DNA of 64,000 nt from Nocardioides lianchengensis (GCF_900101465.1 NZ_FMZM01000016.1:1-64000), one strand, 5' to 3'; numbered from the stretch's first letter, positions 27,522 to 37,673 are shown. The notes: generated by a model not told the origin, from the letters alone. A program made the numbers and translations.

Positions 27522-29493
27522 GGGCGGGCACCTTCCTGCTGTCGGGCCGGGAGTCGGGACGCTGGTCGGCCAGGCCGGGTACGACGGCCTCCGCGGGCGC
27601 GTCGACCTCCCCGCGCTCCGGGAGCCGCGGCAGCCGCTCCCGGACCTGCGGGAGCAACCGGGTCTCGGCGAGCCGCCCGACCCGGAACAGCTGGTTGGCC
27701 AGCCCGTTCGGGTCGCGGCCGGCGGCGACCGCGCCGAAGCCGATGACGGCGAAGATCAGCCCGGCGATGCCCGGGTGGTCGCTCTGCATGACCGGGAGCA
27801 GCATCAGGCCGATGCCGCCGAGCGTCGCGCCGGTCACCGAGGTGACGCCGAAGACGACCGCCAGCAGGAGCAGCGGCAGGCTGTTGAAGAACTGGAAGTC
27901 GGCCGCGCCGATGGTCTGCCGCAGCCCGGCGTACAGGGCCCCGGCGAGGCCGGCCATGCCGGCGGAGAGCCCGAAGAGCGCGACCCGGAACCAGCGCAGG
28001 TCGAGGCCGAGGGTGCCGCACGCGGCCGGGCTGTCGCGCATCGCGATGAGCAGCCGGCCGACCGGGCCGCGGCGCAGCAGGAGCAGCGCCAGCGCGGTCA
28101 GCACGAAGAAGACGGCCATCAGCATGACGTAGCCGCCGGTGCTGGTGATCGAGGTGCCGAGCACCGACATCCGCTCGGCCGGCAGGGTGCCGTTGAAGCC
28201 GAACGCGAATTCGGCCTGGAAGACCATCTTGTCCATCAGGTAGGCGAAGGCCATCGTCGACAGCGCGAGGTAGAGCCCCGTCAGCCGCAGCACCGGCAGC
28301 GCCACCAGCGCCCCGACGCCGGCCGCGATCAGGGCCGAGAGGGCCAGGCCGTAGAGGTTGGGCTCGTCGAGCTTGGCGTAGGCCAGCGCCCCCACCCCGG
28401 CGAAGGTGAGCTGGGCCAGCGAGACGTGGCCGCCGTACCCGGTGAGCAGGACCAGCGAGAGCATCACCATCGCGTACGTCGCCGCGGTGCCCACCAGCAG
28501 CAGGTCGGAGTCGGCGAACGAGCCGGCGAGCAGCGCCACCACGAGCAGCAGCGCAGCGCCCCAGCCGACCGACTTGGTCATCGACGGCAGCGGCGCGGAG
28601 ACGATGCCCTTGACCTGGCCGATCCGCAGCTGGGCCTGCGGCATCAGCACGATCACCAGGAACAGGAACAGCGCCGGGATGACGTTGCGGACGCTGTTGA
28701 GCAGCCCGTCGGTCGGCAGGTAGCCCGAGGCGTACGACGTCGCCAGCCCGAGCGCCATCGCGCCGGCGAAGGTCATCGGCAGGCTCTTCAGCCGACCCAG
28801 CATCGCGGCGGCGTACGCGTTGATGACCAGCAGCGTCAGTGCGTAGTAGTCGAGGCCGACCTGGGAGACGAGCAGTACGCCGGCCAGCGCGGCCAGCGCG
28901 ACCCCGATCGCCCAGGAGAGCGCGGCCGCGGTGTCGGGCTTGCCGCCGAAGAGGCGCAGCAGCTCGGGGTTGTCGACCGAGGCCCGCATGGCCGTGCCGA
29001 TGCGGGTGCGGTTGAGCAGCAGGTAGAGGCCGAGCGCGGTCGCGGCCGAGAGCACGATGGTGAGCAGCTGGTGGCCGGTGATGATCACCCCGCCGACCTC
29101 GAAGGACGTGGTCGGGAAGAACGGGAGGACCGAGCGCGCCTCCGGCGGCCAGATCTGGGTGGCGAAGCCGATGCACCCGACCAGCAGCCCGACCGTCACG
29201 ACCAGCGCCACGCTGACCGGGCCCTCGCCCAGCCCGCGGGTGACGAAGCGCTGCAGCAGCCAGCCGGTCGCCGGGGCGACGACCAGCAGCACCAGCACCA
29301 GGGCCAGCCAGGTCGGCAGTCCCTGCCGGACGCTGAAGTCCCAGAAGACGAAGGACATCACCATGCCGAGCGCGCCGTGGGCGATGTTGAAGACCCGGGT
29401 CGTGGTGTAGGTCAGCACCAGCCCGCTGGCCGCGATGGCGTACGCCGCGCCGCTGAACAGGCCGAACACGGTGAAGGCCAGGAACGTGGTCAC
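27508..29493 (-). CDS. Fused LivH-LivM branched-chain-type ABC permease
   Basis: The protein has 661 aa, about twice a single Liv permease. Residues 1-290 match LivH, with TTTRVFNIAHGALGMV near 30 and a series of membrane helices. Residues about 305-640 match LivM, with YGGHVSLAQLTFAGVGALAY and MRDSPAACGTLGLDL. Both halves of the permease dimer are thus one polypeptide. The soluble tail (about 625-661) is charged. It is 1 nt from the binding-protein gene and overlaps livG. The substrate class (branched amino acids, amides, urea or hydrophobic carboxylates) cannot be fixed by sequence. Confidence 0.94.
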   Translation of the reverse strand: MTTFLAFTVFGLFSGAAYAIAASGLVLTYTTTRVFNIAHGALGMVMSFVFWDFSVRQGLPTWLALVLVLLVVAPATGWLLQRFVTRGLGEGPVSVALVVTVGLLVGCIGFATQIWPPEARSVLPFFPTTSFEVGGVIITGHQLLTIVLSAATALGLYLLLNRTRIGTAMRASVDNPELLRLFGGKPDTAAALSWAIGVALAALAGVLLVSQVGLDYYALTLLVINAYAAAMLGRLKSLPMTFAGAMALGLATSYASGYLPTDGLLNSVRNVIPALFLFLVIVLMPQAQLRIGQVKGIVSAPLPSMTKSVGWGAALLLVVALLAGSFADSDLLLVGTAATYAMVMLSLVLLTGYGGHVSLAQLTFAGVGALAYAKLDEPNLYGLALSALIAAGVGALVALPVLRLTGLYLALSTMAFAYLMDKMVFQAEFAFGFNGTLPAERMSVLGTSITSTGGYVMLMAVFFVLTALALLLLRRGPVGRLLIAMRDSPAACGTLGLDLRWFRVALFGLSAGMAGLAGALYAGLRQTIGAADFQFFNSLPLLLLAVVFGVTSVTGATLGGIGLMLLPVMQSDHPGIAGLIFAVIGFGAVAAGRDPNGLANQLFRVGRLAETRLLPQVRERLPRLPERGEVDAPAEAVVPGLADQRPDSRPDSRKVPAHVAP

Positions 29494-29494
29494 A

Positions 29495-31021
29495 TCAGCC
29501 TCCCAGGCCGGTGTCGGTGAGCGGTCCGCAGAGGTACTTGCCGGGGGAGACCTTCTTCCAGGCGCCGCCCTGCTGCCGGATGATCGAGACGCAGTTGGTA
29601 GTGGTCTCCGCGCCGACCTGCTGGGGCGCGTGGATGCCGTTGCCGGTCCAGTCCTTGACCTTGGCCAGCGACTGCACCAGCGTCTGCCGGTTCAGCCGCC
29701 CGCCGAGCGCGACGGCCTGCTGGACGAACAGCCGGGCGGCCGACCAGGCGTAGACGCCGTAGGTGTTGGGCTCGGCGTCCGGGTCGACCTGCGCCAGCCA
29801 GGCCCGGTAGAGCTCCATCTCCTTGTTGCTGAAGTCGTCGAACAGCCCGGTCTGCGAGTAGACGTAGACGCCGTCGGCGTACTCCCCCGCCTCGTCGACG
29901 TAGCGCTGGTCGTGGATGGTCGCGTCCTGCAGGAAGATCTGCGGCTCGAACCCCTGCTGGGCCATCGCCTGCTGCAGGCGCACGGTGAACTGGTAGGGGC
30001 CGGTGTAGTTGACCAGCTTCACGCCCTTGTCCTTCAACTGCTGGACGTAGGGGGCGTAGTTGAACTCCGAGGTGTCGATGCCCTGGAAGACGGTGACGTT
30101 CCAGCCGTTCTTCTTCCACGCGGCCCGGAAGTTCTCCGCGTTGTCGGGGGCCGCCCCGGCGTTGACGTAGAGCATGCCGACGCTCTTCACGGCGTCGGGC
30201 GCGGTCTTCTTGAAGTACTGCGGCATCGCCGAGGGCACCTGGTTGGGCTTGACGGCGTACGCCGCGAAGCAGGTGCGGCAGGCCGTGCGCTCGGCGGAGA
30301 CGGAGTAGGAGCGGACGTCGGGCAGGCCACACTTCTCGGCCGCCGCCGCGCCGCCGTAGTCGAAGGCCGACTGGGACCCGACCGCGGCGAACGACTTCTC
30401 GCAGGCGGTGGTGTACGCCTGGTTGTCGGCGCCGGCGTCCGCGCGACTGTCGAGTGCGGCCACCTTCAGCTTGCGCCCGCAGATGTCGCCGGTGCTGTTG
30501 AAGTAGGCGACGTAGGCGCGGGTCGCCTGCTGGGCGGACTCGAAGATGCCGGGCACCGGGCCGGAGATGTCCGAGGCGTTCGCGATCGTGATCGTGTCGG
30601 CGGTGATGCCGGTCTGGTTCTTGAAGCCCGCGCAGCCGCCGGCCTTGGTGCCGCCGTCCGCCGCGTTCTCGCCGGATCCGCTCGTGCCGCCGCCGCCCGG
30701 GGCGGCGGCCTGGCCACCACCGCCGGAACCAGCACCGCCGGCCGGCGCGGAACCGGACCCGGACCCGGCGGGCGCCGAGGCCGCCGGATCGGCACCCGGG
30801 ACCGGGGCCTCGACGCCCTCCGGGACCGTGCCGTCCGCGGCGGCCCCGCCGGAGCCGGTGGCCCCGGTGTCGGCGCCGGTGCGGGCCACCGTGTCGGGAT
30901 CCAGCCGGGAGCCGCAGGCCGCGAGGGCGAGCGAGAGGGTGAGCGCGAGCAGGGTGGCGCCGACGGCGGCCCGGCGGGCCCTCGTCGTACGCCCATGTGA
31001 CCGTCCGAGACCGGTCGTCAT
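29495..31021 (-). CDS. ABC substrate-binding lipoprotein, Leu/Ile/Val-binding fold (copy 1)
   Basis: The protein has 508 aa from ATG at 31021 with GGAGG upstream; an in-frame upstream start would run through the promoter motif. A lipobox (LALAAC, Cys36) anchors it to the membrane, and a long Gly/Ala/Pro linker (about 40-140) lifts the domain through the wall. The periplasmic-binding-fold (Peripla_BP_6) part begins near TIANASDISGPVPGIFESAQQ. Copy 2 (31124-32614) is a close paralogue. A KstR-like site (31038-31051) lies 16 nt upstream. It is first gene of the transcript leading into the permease. Confidence 0.94.
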   Translation of the reverse strand: MTTGLGRSHGRTTRARRAAVGATLLALTLSLALAACGSRLDPDTVARTGADTGATGSGGAAADGTVPEGVEAPVPGADPAASAPAGSGSGSAPAGGAGSGGGGQAAAPGGGGTSGSGENAADGGTKAGGCAGFKNQTGITADTITIANASDISGPVPGIFESAQQATRAYVAYFNSTGDICGRKLKVAALDSRADAGADNQAYTTACEKSFAAVGSQSAFDYGGAAAAEKCGLPDVRSYSVSAERTACRTCFAAYAVKPNQVPSAMPQYFKKTAPDAVKSVGMLYVNAGAAPDNAENFRAAWKKNGWNVTVFQGIDTSEFNYAPYVQQLKDKGVKLVNYTGPYQFTVRLQQAMAQQGFEPQIFLQDATIHDQRYVDEAGEYADGVYVYSQTGLFDDFSNKEMELYRAWLAQVDPDAEPNTYGVYAWSAARLFVQQAVALGGRLNRQTLVQSLAKVKDWTGNGIHAPQQVGAETTTNCVSIIRQQGGAWKKVSPGKYLCGPLTDTGLGG

Positions 31022-31037
31022 GGCGTCCTCCAGGAAG

Positions 31038-31051
31038 TAGAACACGTACCA
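31038..31051. promoter_or_regulatory. KstR-like operator in front of binding protein copy 1
   Basis: Plus strand TAGAACACGTACCA (minus TGGTACGTGTTCTA) differs from TnnAACnnGTTnnA by one core base. The minus-strand flanks ACTGGTACGTGTTCTACTT resemble the longer KstR consensus. The same element precedes copy 2. Confidence 0.45.
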
Positions 31052-31123
31052 GTAACGAGTCACGGTGCCAAAGGTGACGGGGGCCACACAAGGATTTCGG
31101 ACGAGAAACGTCCGATCACTGGC

Positions 31124-32614
31124 TCAGCCCACGGAGGTGATGCCGGAGCACTGGTACTTCGTGCCGCCGACCGGCTTCCAGGCGCTGCCCTTGAGCTGGA
31201 TGAAGCGCCAGCACTCGCCGGTCTGCTTGGCGCCGACCTGCTGCGGGGAGTGCAGGTCGTTGGCGGTCCAGTTCTTCACGCCCTTGACCTGGGCGATCAG
31301 CCCGGCCCGGTTCAGCTTGCCGCCGAGGGCGATCGACCGCTCGACGAAGAGCCGGGCCGCCGACCACGAGAACAGGCCGAAGAACGACGGCGTCGCGCCG
31401 GGCTTCACCTGGTCCAGCCAGCCGAGGTAGAGCGCGAGCTCCTTGTTCTTCGCGGCCTCCTCGAACGGCGTGAAGTTCGTGAACACCACGGTGCCGTCGA
31501 CGGCGTCGCCACCCTCGGAGACGTACGCCGGGTTGTAGTCGGTCGGGTCGCGCAGGTAGAGCTTCGGCTGGTAGCCCTGCTGCTGCATGGCCTGCCGGAG
31601 CCGGACCGACTGCTGGTAGGCGCCGGTCCAGAAGACGACCTCGACCTTCTTGTCCTTCAGCTGCTGGACGTACGGCGCGTAGTTGAACTCGGTGATGTCG
31701 ATGCCCTGGACGACGTCGAACTTCATCCCGCGCTTGCCCATCGCCTTGGCCTGGACCACGGAGTTCTGGGCGGCCGCGCCGGCGTTGATGTAGAGGAACC
31801 CGGCGTGCTGGCCGGCCGAGCCGTAGTTCTTCAGCACGAAGTCGGCCACGGCGTTCTGGTGCTGGCCGGTGTTCGTCGACTGGGCGCCGAAGCAGGTGCT
31901 GCAGGCGCTCCGCTCGCGGGTCACGGCGGCCGAGCGGAGGTCCGGCAGGCCGCACTTCTCCGCGGTGGCGGCACCGCCGGAGTCGAAGGCCGACATCGAG
32001 CCGACCATCGCGAAGGTCTCCTCGCAGGCCTTGGCGTAGGCCTGCTGGTCGGCGCCGGCGTCGGCGCGGGTGTCGTAGGTCTTGAGCGCGAGCTTGCGAC
32101 CGCAGACGTCGCCGGTGCTGTTGAAGTAGGCGACGTAGGCGCGCACCGCGTCCTGGCTGGCCTCGAAGATGCCGGGCACCGGCCCGGAGATGTCGGAGGC
32201 GTTGCCGATGGTGATGGTCTTGTCGGTGATCCCGGGGCCGTTCTTGAAGCCGTCGCAGGTCGCCCCCTTGACCCCGCCGCTGGCGCTGTTGGCGCCCTTG
32301 CCGCCGTCGGTGCTGCCGGCCTTGCCGCCGCCGCCGGCCGCACCCGCGCCCCCGGACCCGCCGGCGGCCGCACCGCCGCCCCCGGACGCGCCGGCACCCC
32401 CGGCCGCGGCCTCGCCGCCGCCCGCGGTCGCCGCCCCGGGCACCTCGCCCGCCGGGACCTCGCCGGCGGCGGGCACGCCACCGTCGGCCGTCGTACCGGC
32501 TCCCCCGGCGCCGCCGTTGACCTGGGACACGGTCTGGGGATCGAGCTGCGAGCCGCACGCCGCGAGGAGCAGGGCGAGCAGGCTGACGAGCAGGGCCGAA
32601 CAGCGTCGGGACAC
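31124..32614 (-). CDS. ABC substrate-binding lipoprotein, Leu/Ile/Val-binding fold (copy 2)
   Basis: The protein has 496 aa from GTG at 32614. Lipobox LLLAAC (Cys20) is followed by GSQLDPQTV, a Gly/Ala-rich linker (about 30-115), then the binding fold with TITIGNASDISGPVPGIFEAS, shared almost word for word with copy 1. The paralogues differ mainly in the linker and in the ligand-facing C-terminal half, so they probably present different or overlapping ligands to one permease. The promoter region was duplicated too: both have GTCACCTTTG and the KstR-like motif at similar distances. Confidence 0.94.
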   Translation of the reverse strand: MSRRCSALLVSLLALLLAACGSQLDPQTVSQVNGGAGGAGTTADGGVPAAGEVPAGEVPGAATAGGGEAAAGGAGASGGGGAAAGGSGGAGAAGGGGKAGSTDGGKGANSASGGVKGATCDGFKNGPGITDKTITIGNASDISGPVPGIFEASQDAVRAYVAYFNSTGDVCGRKLALKTYDTRADAGADQQAYAKACEETFAMVGSMSAFDSGGAATAEKCGLPDLRSAAVTRERSACSTCFGAQSTNTGQHQNAVADFVLKNYGSAGQHAGFLYINAGAAAQNSVVQAKAMGKRGMKFDVVQGIDITEFNYAPYVQQLKDKKVEVVFWTGAYQQSVRLRQAMQQQGYQPKLYLRDPTDYNPAYVSEGGDAVDGTVVFTNFTPFEEAAKNKELALYLGWLDQVKPGATPSFFGLFSWSAARLFVERSIALGGKLNRAGLIAQVKGVKNWTANDLHSPQQVGAKQTGECWRFIQLKGSAWKPVGGTKYQCSGITSVG

Positions 32615-32631
32615 GACGATCTCCCTCGAAG

Positions 32632-32645
32632 TAGAACAGGTACCA
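32632..32645. promoter_or_regulatory. KstR-like operator in front of binding protein copy 2
   Basis: Plus strand TAGAACAGGTACCA (minus TGGTACCTGTTCTA) lies 17 nt upstream of the GTG at 32614. It is the same near-match to TnnAACnnGTTnnA as at 31038-31051. Confidence 0.45.
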
Positions 32646-32716
32646 GTTCTTCAACGAGGTCCCGCGGCAAAGGTGACGGCGGCCACACGTGGGCGGCGGG
32701 CCGTAGGTTGCTGCCC

Positions 32717-33913
32717 ATGGCTGAGCGCGTGACCCGACCGGTGACCGTCGAGGACTTCGAGCCGTCCGTGACCCTGGGCCTGGAGGCCTTCGGGACCCCG
32801 CCGGCGGGGACGTCGGTCCCGACGGCCGCGGAGTTCCCCTACCCCGGCCGGCACAGCTTCGGGACCTTCGAGGACGACCGACTGCTGGCCCGGCTGATCG
32901 GCCGGGAGTACCACTCGTGGTTCCGCGGCGTCGAGGTGCCGACCTGTGGGATCGCCGGGGTGACGGTGGCGGCCGAGCACCGCGGCGAGGGCCTCCTCGG
33001 TGACCTGCTCGGAGCCGTGCTGGCGGACGGGCGCACCCGCGGCGAGGTGATCTCGACGCTCTACCCGACCGCGCCCGGCATCTACCGGCCGTTCGGCTAC
33101 GAGGTCGTCGGCTCCTACGACACCGTCGAGGTCCCGACCGCCGGCTTGGCCCAGGTGCGCCCGCCCGTCGACGTCACGGCCCGTCGCGCGACCCTGGACG
33201 ACCTGCACGCCGTCCGGGAGGTGTACGACGCCTGGGCCGCGCAGCAGAACGGTCCGCTGACCCGCCGCGGCCCGTCGTTCCCCACGACCGACGAGGAGCT
33301 GCTCGCCGGCTTCACCGGCATCACCGTGGCCGTCGACGCGGACGGGGCGGTCGTCGGCTACGCGTCCTGGGACCGCGGTCAGGGGTACGGCGCCGCCGCG
33401 CGACTGGAGGTCTTCGACCTGATCGGCCTGACCCCGGACGCGTGCCGCGCCCTGTGGCGGGTGCTCGGCAGCTTCGCCACCGTCGTCCCGGCCGCCCGGG
33501 TCCGCACCTCGGGCGCCGACCTGGCCCGGCTGGTGCTGCCCTTCCTCACGTGGAGCGTGGTCGAGACGCACCCCTACATGCTCCGCGTCGACAACGTCTG
33601 TCGGGCGTTCGAGGCACTGCCGCTGGCGGGCGCGGCCGTCGTACCGCTGCGGGTGGTGGGTGACCGGCTGAGCGTCCTGGACGGCGACTACCGGCTGGAG
33701 GTCGGCCCGGACGGCGTCCGCTGCACGCCGTCCGCCGCCGACCCGGCCGCGACCGTGCTGACCCCGCACGGCCTGGCCCTGCTCTGGTCGGGCGCCCAGT
33801 CCTGCGGCAACCTCCGCCTGGCCGGCCACCTCACCGACGGCTCACCCGCGGACGACGCCGCACTGGACGCCCTCCTGGGCGGCCGCCAGCTGCACGTGCG
33901 GGACTACTTCTAG
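32717..33913 (+). CDS. Eis-like GNAT N-acetyltransferase
   Basis: The protein has 398 aa from ATG at 32717, the full Eis length. The N-terminal GNAT domain carries the acetyl-CoA motif VTVAAEHRGEGLLGDLL (about 84). A second GNAT-like region and a C-terminal sterol-carrier-like segment follow. The protein ends VRDYF, matching the C-terminal Phe carboxylate used as catalytic base in Eis enzymes. Members acetylate amines, including aminoglycosides and lysines; the native substrate is unknown. It is divergent from the binding-protein gene. Confidence 0.9.
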   Translation: MAERVTRPVTVEDFEPSVTLGLEAFGTPPAGTSVPTAAEFPYPGRHSFGTFEDDRLLARLIGREYHSWFRGVEVPTCGIAGVTVAAEHRGEGLLGDLLGAVLADGRTRGEVISTLYPTAPGIYRPFGYEVVGSYDTVEVPTAGLAQVRPPVDVTARRATLDDLHAVREVYDAWAAQQNGPLTRRGPSFPTTDEELLAGFTGITVAVDADGAVVGYASWDRGQGYGAAARLEVFDLIGLTPDACRALWRVLGSFATVVPAARVRTSGADLARLVLPFLTWSVVETHPYMLRVDNVCRAFEALPLAGAAVVPLRVVGDRLSVLDGDYRLEVGPDGVRCTPSAADPAATVLTPHGLALLWSGAQSCGNLRLAGHLTDGSPADDAALDALLGGRQLHVRDYF

Positions 33914-33922
33914 AGGCCCCAC

Positions 33923-34882
33923 CTATCTCCGGGCGCGCGCCTCGGAGATCGCGTAGAGGGTGACGCTGGCGGCGACTCCGGCGTTGAGCGACTCCAGTTG
34001 GTTGGCCATCGGGATGGAGACCAGCTGGTCGCAGGTCTCGGCCACCAGGCGCGAGAGGCCGCCGCCCTCGGCGCCGACCACGACCACGAGCGGGCCGTCG
34101 CCGAGTCCCTCGGGCGCGACCAGCTCGGGCAGCGTGACGTCGCCGTCGGCGGCCAGGCCGACGACCATCAGGCCGGCGTCCTGGAAGGCCTTCAGCTGCC
34201 GGACCAGGTTGACGGTCTGGGCGACCGGGATCCGGGCGGCGGCGCCGGCGCTGGTCTTCCAGGCCGAGGCGGTCATGCTCGCGGCCCGGCGCTCGGGGAT
34301 GACGACGCCGTGGGCGCCGAAGCCGGCCGCGCTCCGGACGATGGCCCCCAGGTTGCGGGGGTCGGTCACCTGGTCGAGGGCCACGATCAGCGGCGCCTCG
34401 GCGTTGGCCGCGGCGGCGTCGACGAGGTCGTCGGGGTGGGCGTACTCGTACGGCGGGATCTTGGCCGCGAGCCCCTGGTGGACCGCGCCGTTGGTCAGCC
34501 GGTCGAGCTCGTTCTTGCTGACCTCGAGCAGGCTGATCCCGGCGTCGGCGGCCAGCGCGAACGCCTCGCGCAGCCGGCCGTCGCGCTCGGCGCCGGCGGC
34601 GACGTACACGCCGGTGACCGGCACGCCCTCGCGGAGCGCTTCGACCACGGAGTTGCGGCCGGCGATCCACTCGATGTCGCTGCTGGAGCGCTTCCGCGGA
34701 CGGGTCGCCGCGGCCTTCTCGGCGCGCTTCACCGCCTTGTGGGCCTGGTGGTAGGGCCGGTCCTTGGCCTTCGGCGTCGGGCCCTTGCCCTCCAGGCCGC
34801 GCTTCACGCGGCCGCCCGACCCGGCGGTCGGCTTCTTGGCGGTCTTGCGGATGGCGCCCTTGCGGCTGGAGTTGCCTGGCAC
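33923..34882 (-). CDS. rlmB: 23S rRNA (guanosine-2'-O-)-methyltransferase RlmB family
   Basis: The protein has 319 aa. A basic N-terminal extension (about 1-65) precedes the SpoU substrate-binding domain ([15 protein letters not shown] near 72). The knotted SPOUT methyltransferase follows: [30 protein letters not shown] and [17 protein letters not shown], with the S-adenosylmethionine knot motifs intact. It methylates a 23S rRNA ribose in RlmB. It keeps the conserved position next to cysS. Confidence 0.94.
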   Translation of the reverse strand: MPGNSSRKGAIRKTAKKPTAGSGGRVKRGLEGKGPTPKAKDRPYHQAHKAVKRAEKAAATRPRKRSSSDIEWIAGRNSVVEALREGVPVTGVYVAAGAERDGRLREAFALAADAGISLLEVSKNELDRLTNGAVHQGLAAKIPPYEYAHPDDLVDAAAANAEAPLIVALDQVTDPRNLGAIVRSAAGFGAHGVVIPERRAASMTASAWKTSAGAAARIPVAQTVNLVRQLKAFQDAGLMVVGLAADGDVTLPELVAPEGLGDGPLVVVVGAEGGGLSRLVAETCDQLVSIPMANQLESLNAGVAASVTLYAISEARARR

Positions 34883-34900
34883 GTCAGTGCTCCTTGGATC

Positions 34901-34944
34901 GGTGGTCGAGTGGCTCGCGAGGGACGAGCGGGCGTGTCGAGACC
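34901..34944. repeat. Dispersed 44-nt repeat copy between rlmB and cysS
   Basis: This copy begins GGTGGTCGAGTGGCTCGCGA and ends GTGTCGAGACC, the same unit as the inverted copy at 15474-15517. It fills most of the 70 nt between the cysS stop and the rlmB start, both on the minus strand. Confidence 0.75.
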
Positions 34945-34952
34945 CCTGGCAT

Positions 34953-36329
34953 CTAGATCAGCGTCCACTTCGGTCCGGTGGGGGTGTCCTCGACCTCGAT
35001 GCCGGCCGCCTTGATCCGGTCGCGGATCGCGTCGGCGGCGGCGAAGTCCTTGGCGGCGCGCGCGTCGGCACGGGCCTCGAGGAGGCCGGCGACGAGGGCG
35101 TCGACGGCACTGGTCAGCTTGGCGTCGTCGCTCGACGCGGCGCCCCAGGCGGGGTCGGCCGGGTGCAGGCCGAGCACGTCGAGCATGGCGAGCACCTGCC
35201 CGGCGTACGGCGTGGGGTCGTCGGCCTTGTTGCCCTCGCGCACGGTGTCGTGCAGGACGGCGACGGCCGCGGGCGTGCCGAGGTCGTCGTCCATCGCGGC
35301 GACGAACGCCGCCGGCAGCTCACCGGGCTCGACGTCGCCGGCCCGCTCGAGGAAGCCCTCGATGCGCCGGAACCCGACGGCGGCCTCCTCGAGCGCCTCG
35401 AAGCTGAACTCGACGTGGCTGCGGTAGTGGGCGGCGACGAGGTAGAACCGCAGCTCGATCCCCCGCACCCGCTTCAGGACCTCAGGGATGAGCAGCGAGT
35501 TGCCGAGCGACTTGCTCATCTTCTCGCCGGCGGTGGTGATCCAGGCGTTGTGGAACCAGTACGACGCGAACGCGTGCCCGGCCGCCCGCGACTGGGCCTG
35601 CTCGTTCTCGTGGTGGGGGAAGCGCAGGTCGACGCCGCCGCCGTGGATGTCGAAGGCGGTGCCGAGGTACTTGCCGGCCATGGCGGAGCACTCGATGTGC
35701 CACCCGGGCCGCCCCGGGCCCCACGGGCTCGGCCAGGACGCGGTCTCCGGCTCGGACTCCTTGCGGCCCTTCCAGAGGGCGAAGTCGCGCGGGTCGCGCT
35801 TGCCGCGCGGGTCGGCGTCCTCGGCCGCCTCCATGTCGTCGAGGCGCTGGCGCGTGAGCTCGCCGTACGACGACCAGCTCCGGACGTCGAAGTAGACGTC
35901 GCCGGAGCCGTCCTCGGCGGCGTAGGCGTGCCCGCGCGAGATCAGCCGCTCGATGAGCGCCAGCATCTCCGGGACGTGGCCGGTCGCGAGCGGCTCGTAG
36001 GTCGGCGGGTCGACGTTGAGCGAGGCGTACGCCGCGTCGAGCTCGCGCTTCATGGCCGCGGCGAGGTTGTACCAGGGCCGGCCCTGGGCGGCGGCCTTGG
36101 TGATGATCTTGTCGTCGATGTCGGTCACGTTGCGGATGAACGTGACGTCGTGGCCGGTGTGCCGCAGCCAGCGCTGCAGGACGTCGAAGTTGACCGCCGA
36201 CCGGACGTGCCCGACGTGCGGCTCGGACTGCACCGTCAGGCCGCAGAGATAGAGGCCGACCTTCCCCTCCTCGAGGGGGACGAAGTCACGGACGTCGCGC
36301 GTGGCGGTGTCGTAGAGCCGGAGGGTCAC
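34953..36329 (-). CDS. cysS: Cysteinyl-tRNA synthetase
   Basis: The protein has 458 aa, typical length. Zinc/ATP region [18 protein letters not shown] (HIGH variant HVGH, about 28-42), [33 protein letters not shown] and KMSKSLGN (about 267) are in order. It charges tRNA-Cys; in actinomycetes a paralogue, MshC, makes mycothiol, but the full C-terminal domain and context with rlmB and ispF support CysS. Confidence 0.96.
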   Translation of the reverse strand: MTLRLYDTATRDVRDFVPLEEGKVGLYLCGLTVQSEPHVGHVRSAVNFDVLQRWLRHTGHDVTFIRNVTDIDDKIITKAAAQGRPWYNLAAAMKRELDAAYASLNVDPPTYEPLATGHVPEMLALIERLISRGHAYAAEDGSGDVYFDVRSWSSYGELTRQRLDDMEAAEDADPRGKRDPRDFALWKGRKESEPETASWPSPWGPGRPGWHIECSAMAGKYLGTAFDIHGGGVDLRFPHHENEQAQSRAAGHAFASYWFHNAWITTAGEKMSKSLGNSLLIPEVLKRVRGIELRFYLVAAHYRSHVEFSFEALEEAAVGFRRIEGFLERAGDVEPGELPAAFVAAMDDDLGTPAAVAVLHDTVREGNKADDPTPYAGQVLAMLDVLGLHPADPAWGAASSDDAKLTSAVDALVAGLLEARADARAAKDFAAADAIRDRIKAAGIEVEDTPTGPKWTLI

Positions 36330-36422
36330 CCCCCGAGTCTAGAGATCGCGGGCCCGCGCGGCGGCATCCGCGGATCCTGTGACTGCTGGGACGGATGGGA
36401 CTCACCGGCGTATCGTGGCCGG

Positions 36423-37673
36423 GTGCGTCTTCCCCTCGCCGTCGTGCTGACCTCCGCTGCCCTGCTCGCTGCTCCGCTGACCGCCGTACCGACGGCCTCG
36501 GCGGCGCCCGCCCGGGCCACCGCCCGCACCGTCCTCCACACCGGCTGGGACACCACCGCCGAGCTGCGCAAGGGCACGGTCAAGGGGGCCAAGGTGCGCG
36601 CCGGCCGGGTGGTGCTGACCAAGCCGACCGCCACCCGCCGCTACGCCGGCAAGACGTACGACGCCGCCAGTTGGACCTCGCCGTGGGTGAAGCCGCGCTT
36701 CGGGCTGACCCAGCTGATCCCCTCGTGGTCGGCCACCACCCCCGGCGACTCGTGGATCGAGGTCAAGGTGCGCGGGAAGGCCGCTGACGGCGCCCGGTCG
36801 AGCTGGGACGTGCTCGGACGCTGGACCTCCGGCGACCGCTACCTCAAGCGCACCAGCGTCTCCGGCCAGGACGACGACCTGGCCGACGTCAACGTCGACA
36901 CCTGGGTGGCCTCGAAGGCGGCCGGCCTGACCTCCTGGCAGGTGCAGGTCGTCCTGCTGCGCAAGACGGGCACCACCAAGGCGCCCTCCCTCGACGCGGT
37001 CGGGGCGGTCGCGTCGCGGCTGCCCGGCACCGCCCCGGCGACGTCCAAGCCGGGCGTCGCGCGCGGCATCGTGCTCGACGTCCCCCGCTACTCGCAGATG
37101 ATCCACGACGGTCACTCCCCTCAGTGGGGCGGCGGCGGCGAGGCCTGGTGCTCGCCGACCTCGACCTCGATGGTGCTCGGTTACTACAAGTCGCTGCCGC
37201 GGGCCAAGGCCTACTCCTGGGTGCCCCAGCGGCACACCGACCCGTTCGTCGACCACGCCGCGCGCTCGACGTACGACCGCGACTACCGCGGCACCGGCAA
37301 CTGGCCGTTCAACACCGCGTACGCCGCTCCGCTGGCCGGCCACGCCTTCGTCACCCGGCTCACCTCGCTGCGCCAGGCCGAGCGGCTGATCAAGGCCGGC
37401 ATCCCGGTCGTCGCATCGATCTCGTTCCCCCGCGGCGGGCTGTCCGGCGCGCCGATCTCGTCGACCAACGGGCACCTGCTGGTGATCGTCGGCTTCACGG
37501 CCACCGGCGACGTGGTGGTCAACGACCCGGCCGCCTCGACCCGGGCCGGCGTGCGTCGTACCTATGACCGCGGCCAGTTCGAGAAGGCCTGGCTGCCGAC
37601 CTCCGGCGGTCTGGTCTACGTCATCCACGACGACGAGCACCCGCTGCCGGCGGGTGGCGCGGGGGCCTGGTAG
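36423..37673 (+). CDS. Secreted C39-family cysteine peptidase
   Basis: The protein has 416 aa from GTG at 36423. A signal peptide (about 1-27, ending ASAAP) leads into a beta-rich N-terminal domain (about 30-210) with TSPWVKPRFGLTQLIPSW. The papain-like C39 domain begins at VPRYSQMIHDG; the catalytic Cys is in EAWCSPTSTSMVLGYY (about 240) and His in NGHLLVIVGF, with Asp in VVNDPAAS. Secreted members cut peptides, unlike bacteriocin-exporter C39 domains; the substrate is unknown. Not in an operon. Confidence 0.92.
   Translation: MRLPLAVVLTSAALLAAPLTAVPTASAAPARATARTVLHTGWDTTAELRKGTVKGAKVRAGRVVLTKPTATRRYAGKTYDAASWTSPWVKPRFGLTQLIPSWSATTPGDSWIEVKVRGKAADGARSSWDVLGRWTSGDRYLKRTSVSGQDDDLADVNVDTWVASKAAGLTSWQVQVVLLRKTGTTKAPSLDAVGAVASRLPGTAPATSKPGVARGIVLDVPRYSQMIHDGHSPQWGGGGEAWCSPTSTSMVLGYYKSLPRAKAYSWVPQRHTDPFVDHAARSTYDRDYRGTGNWPFNTAYAAPLAGHAFVTRLTSLRQAERLIKAGIPVVASISFPRGGLSGAPISSTNGHLLVIVGFTATGDVVVNDPAASTRAGVRRTYDRGQFEKAWLPTSGGLVYVIHDDEHPLPAGGAGAW

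Noticed and set aside
26896-29520. 874-codon plus-strand frame opposite the LivHM permease
   Set aside because: The translation is Gln/Arg/Glu-rich without structure; the opposite strand has the membrane helices and ATPase motifs.
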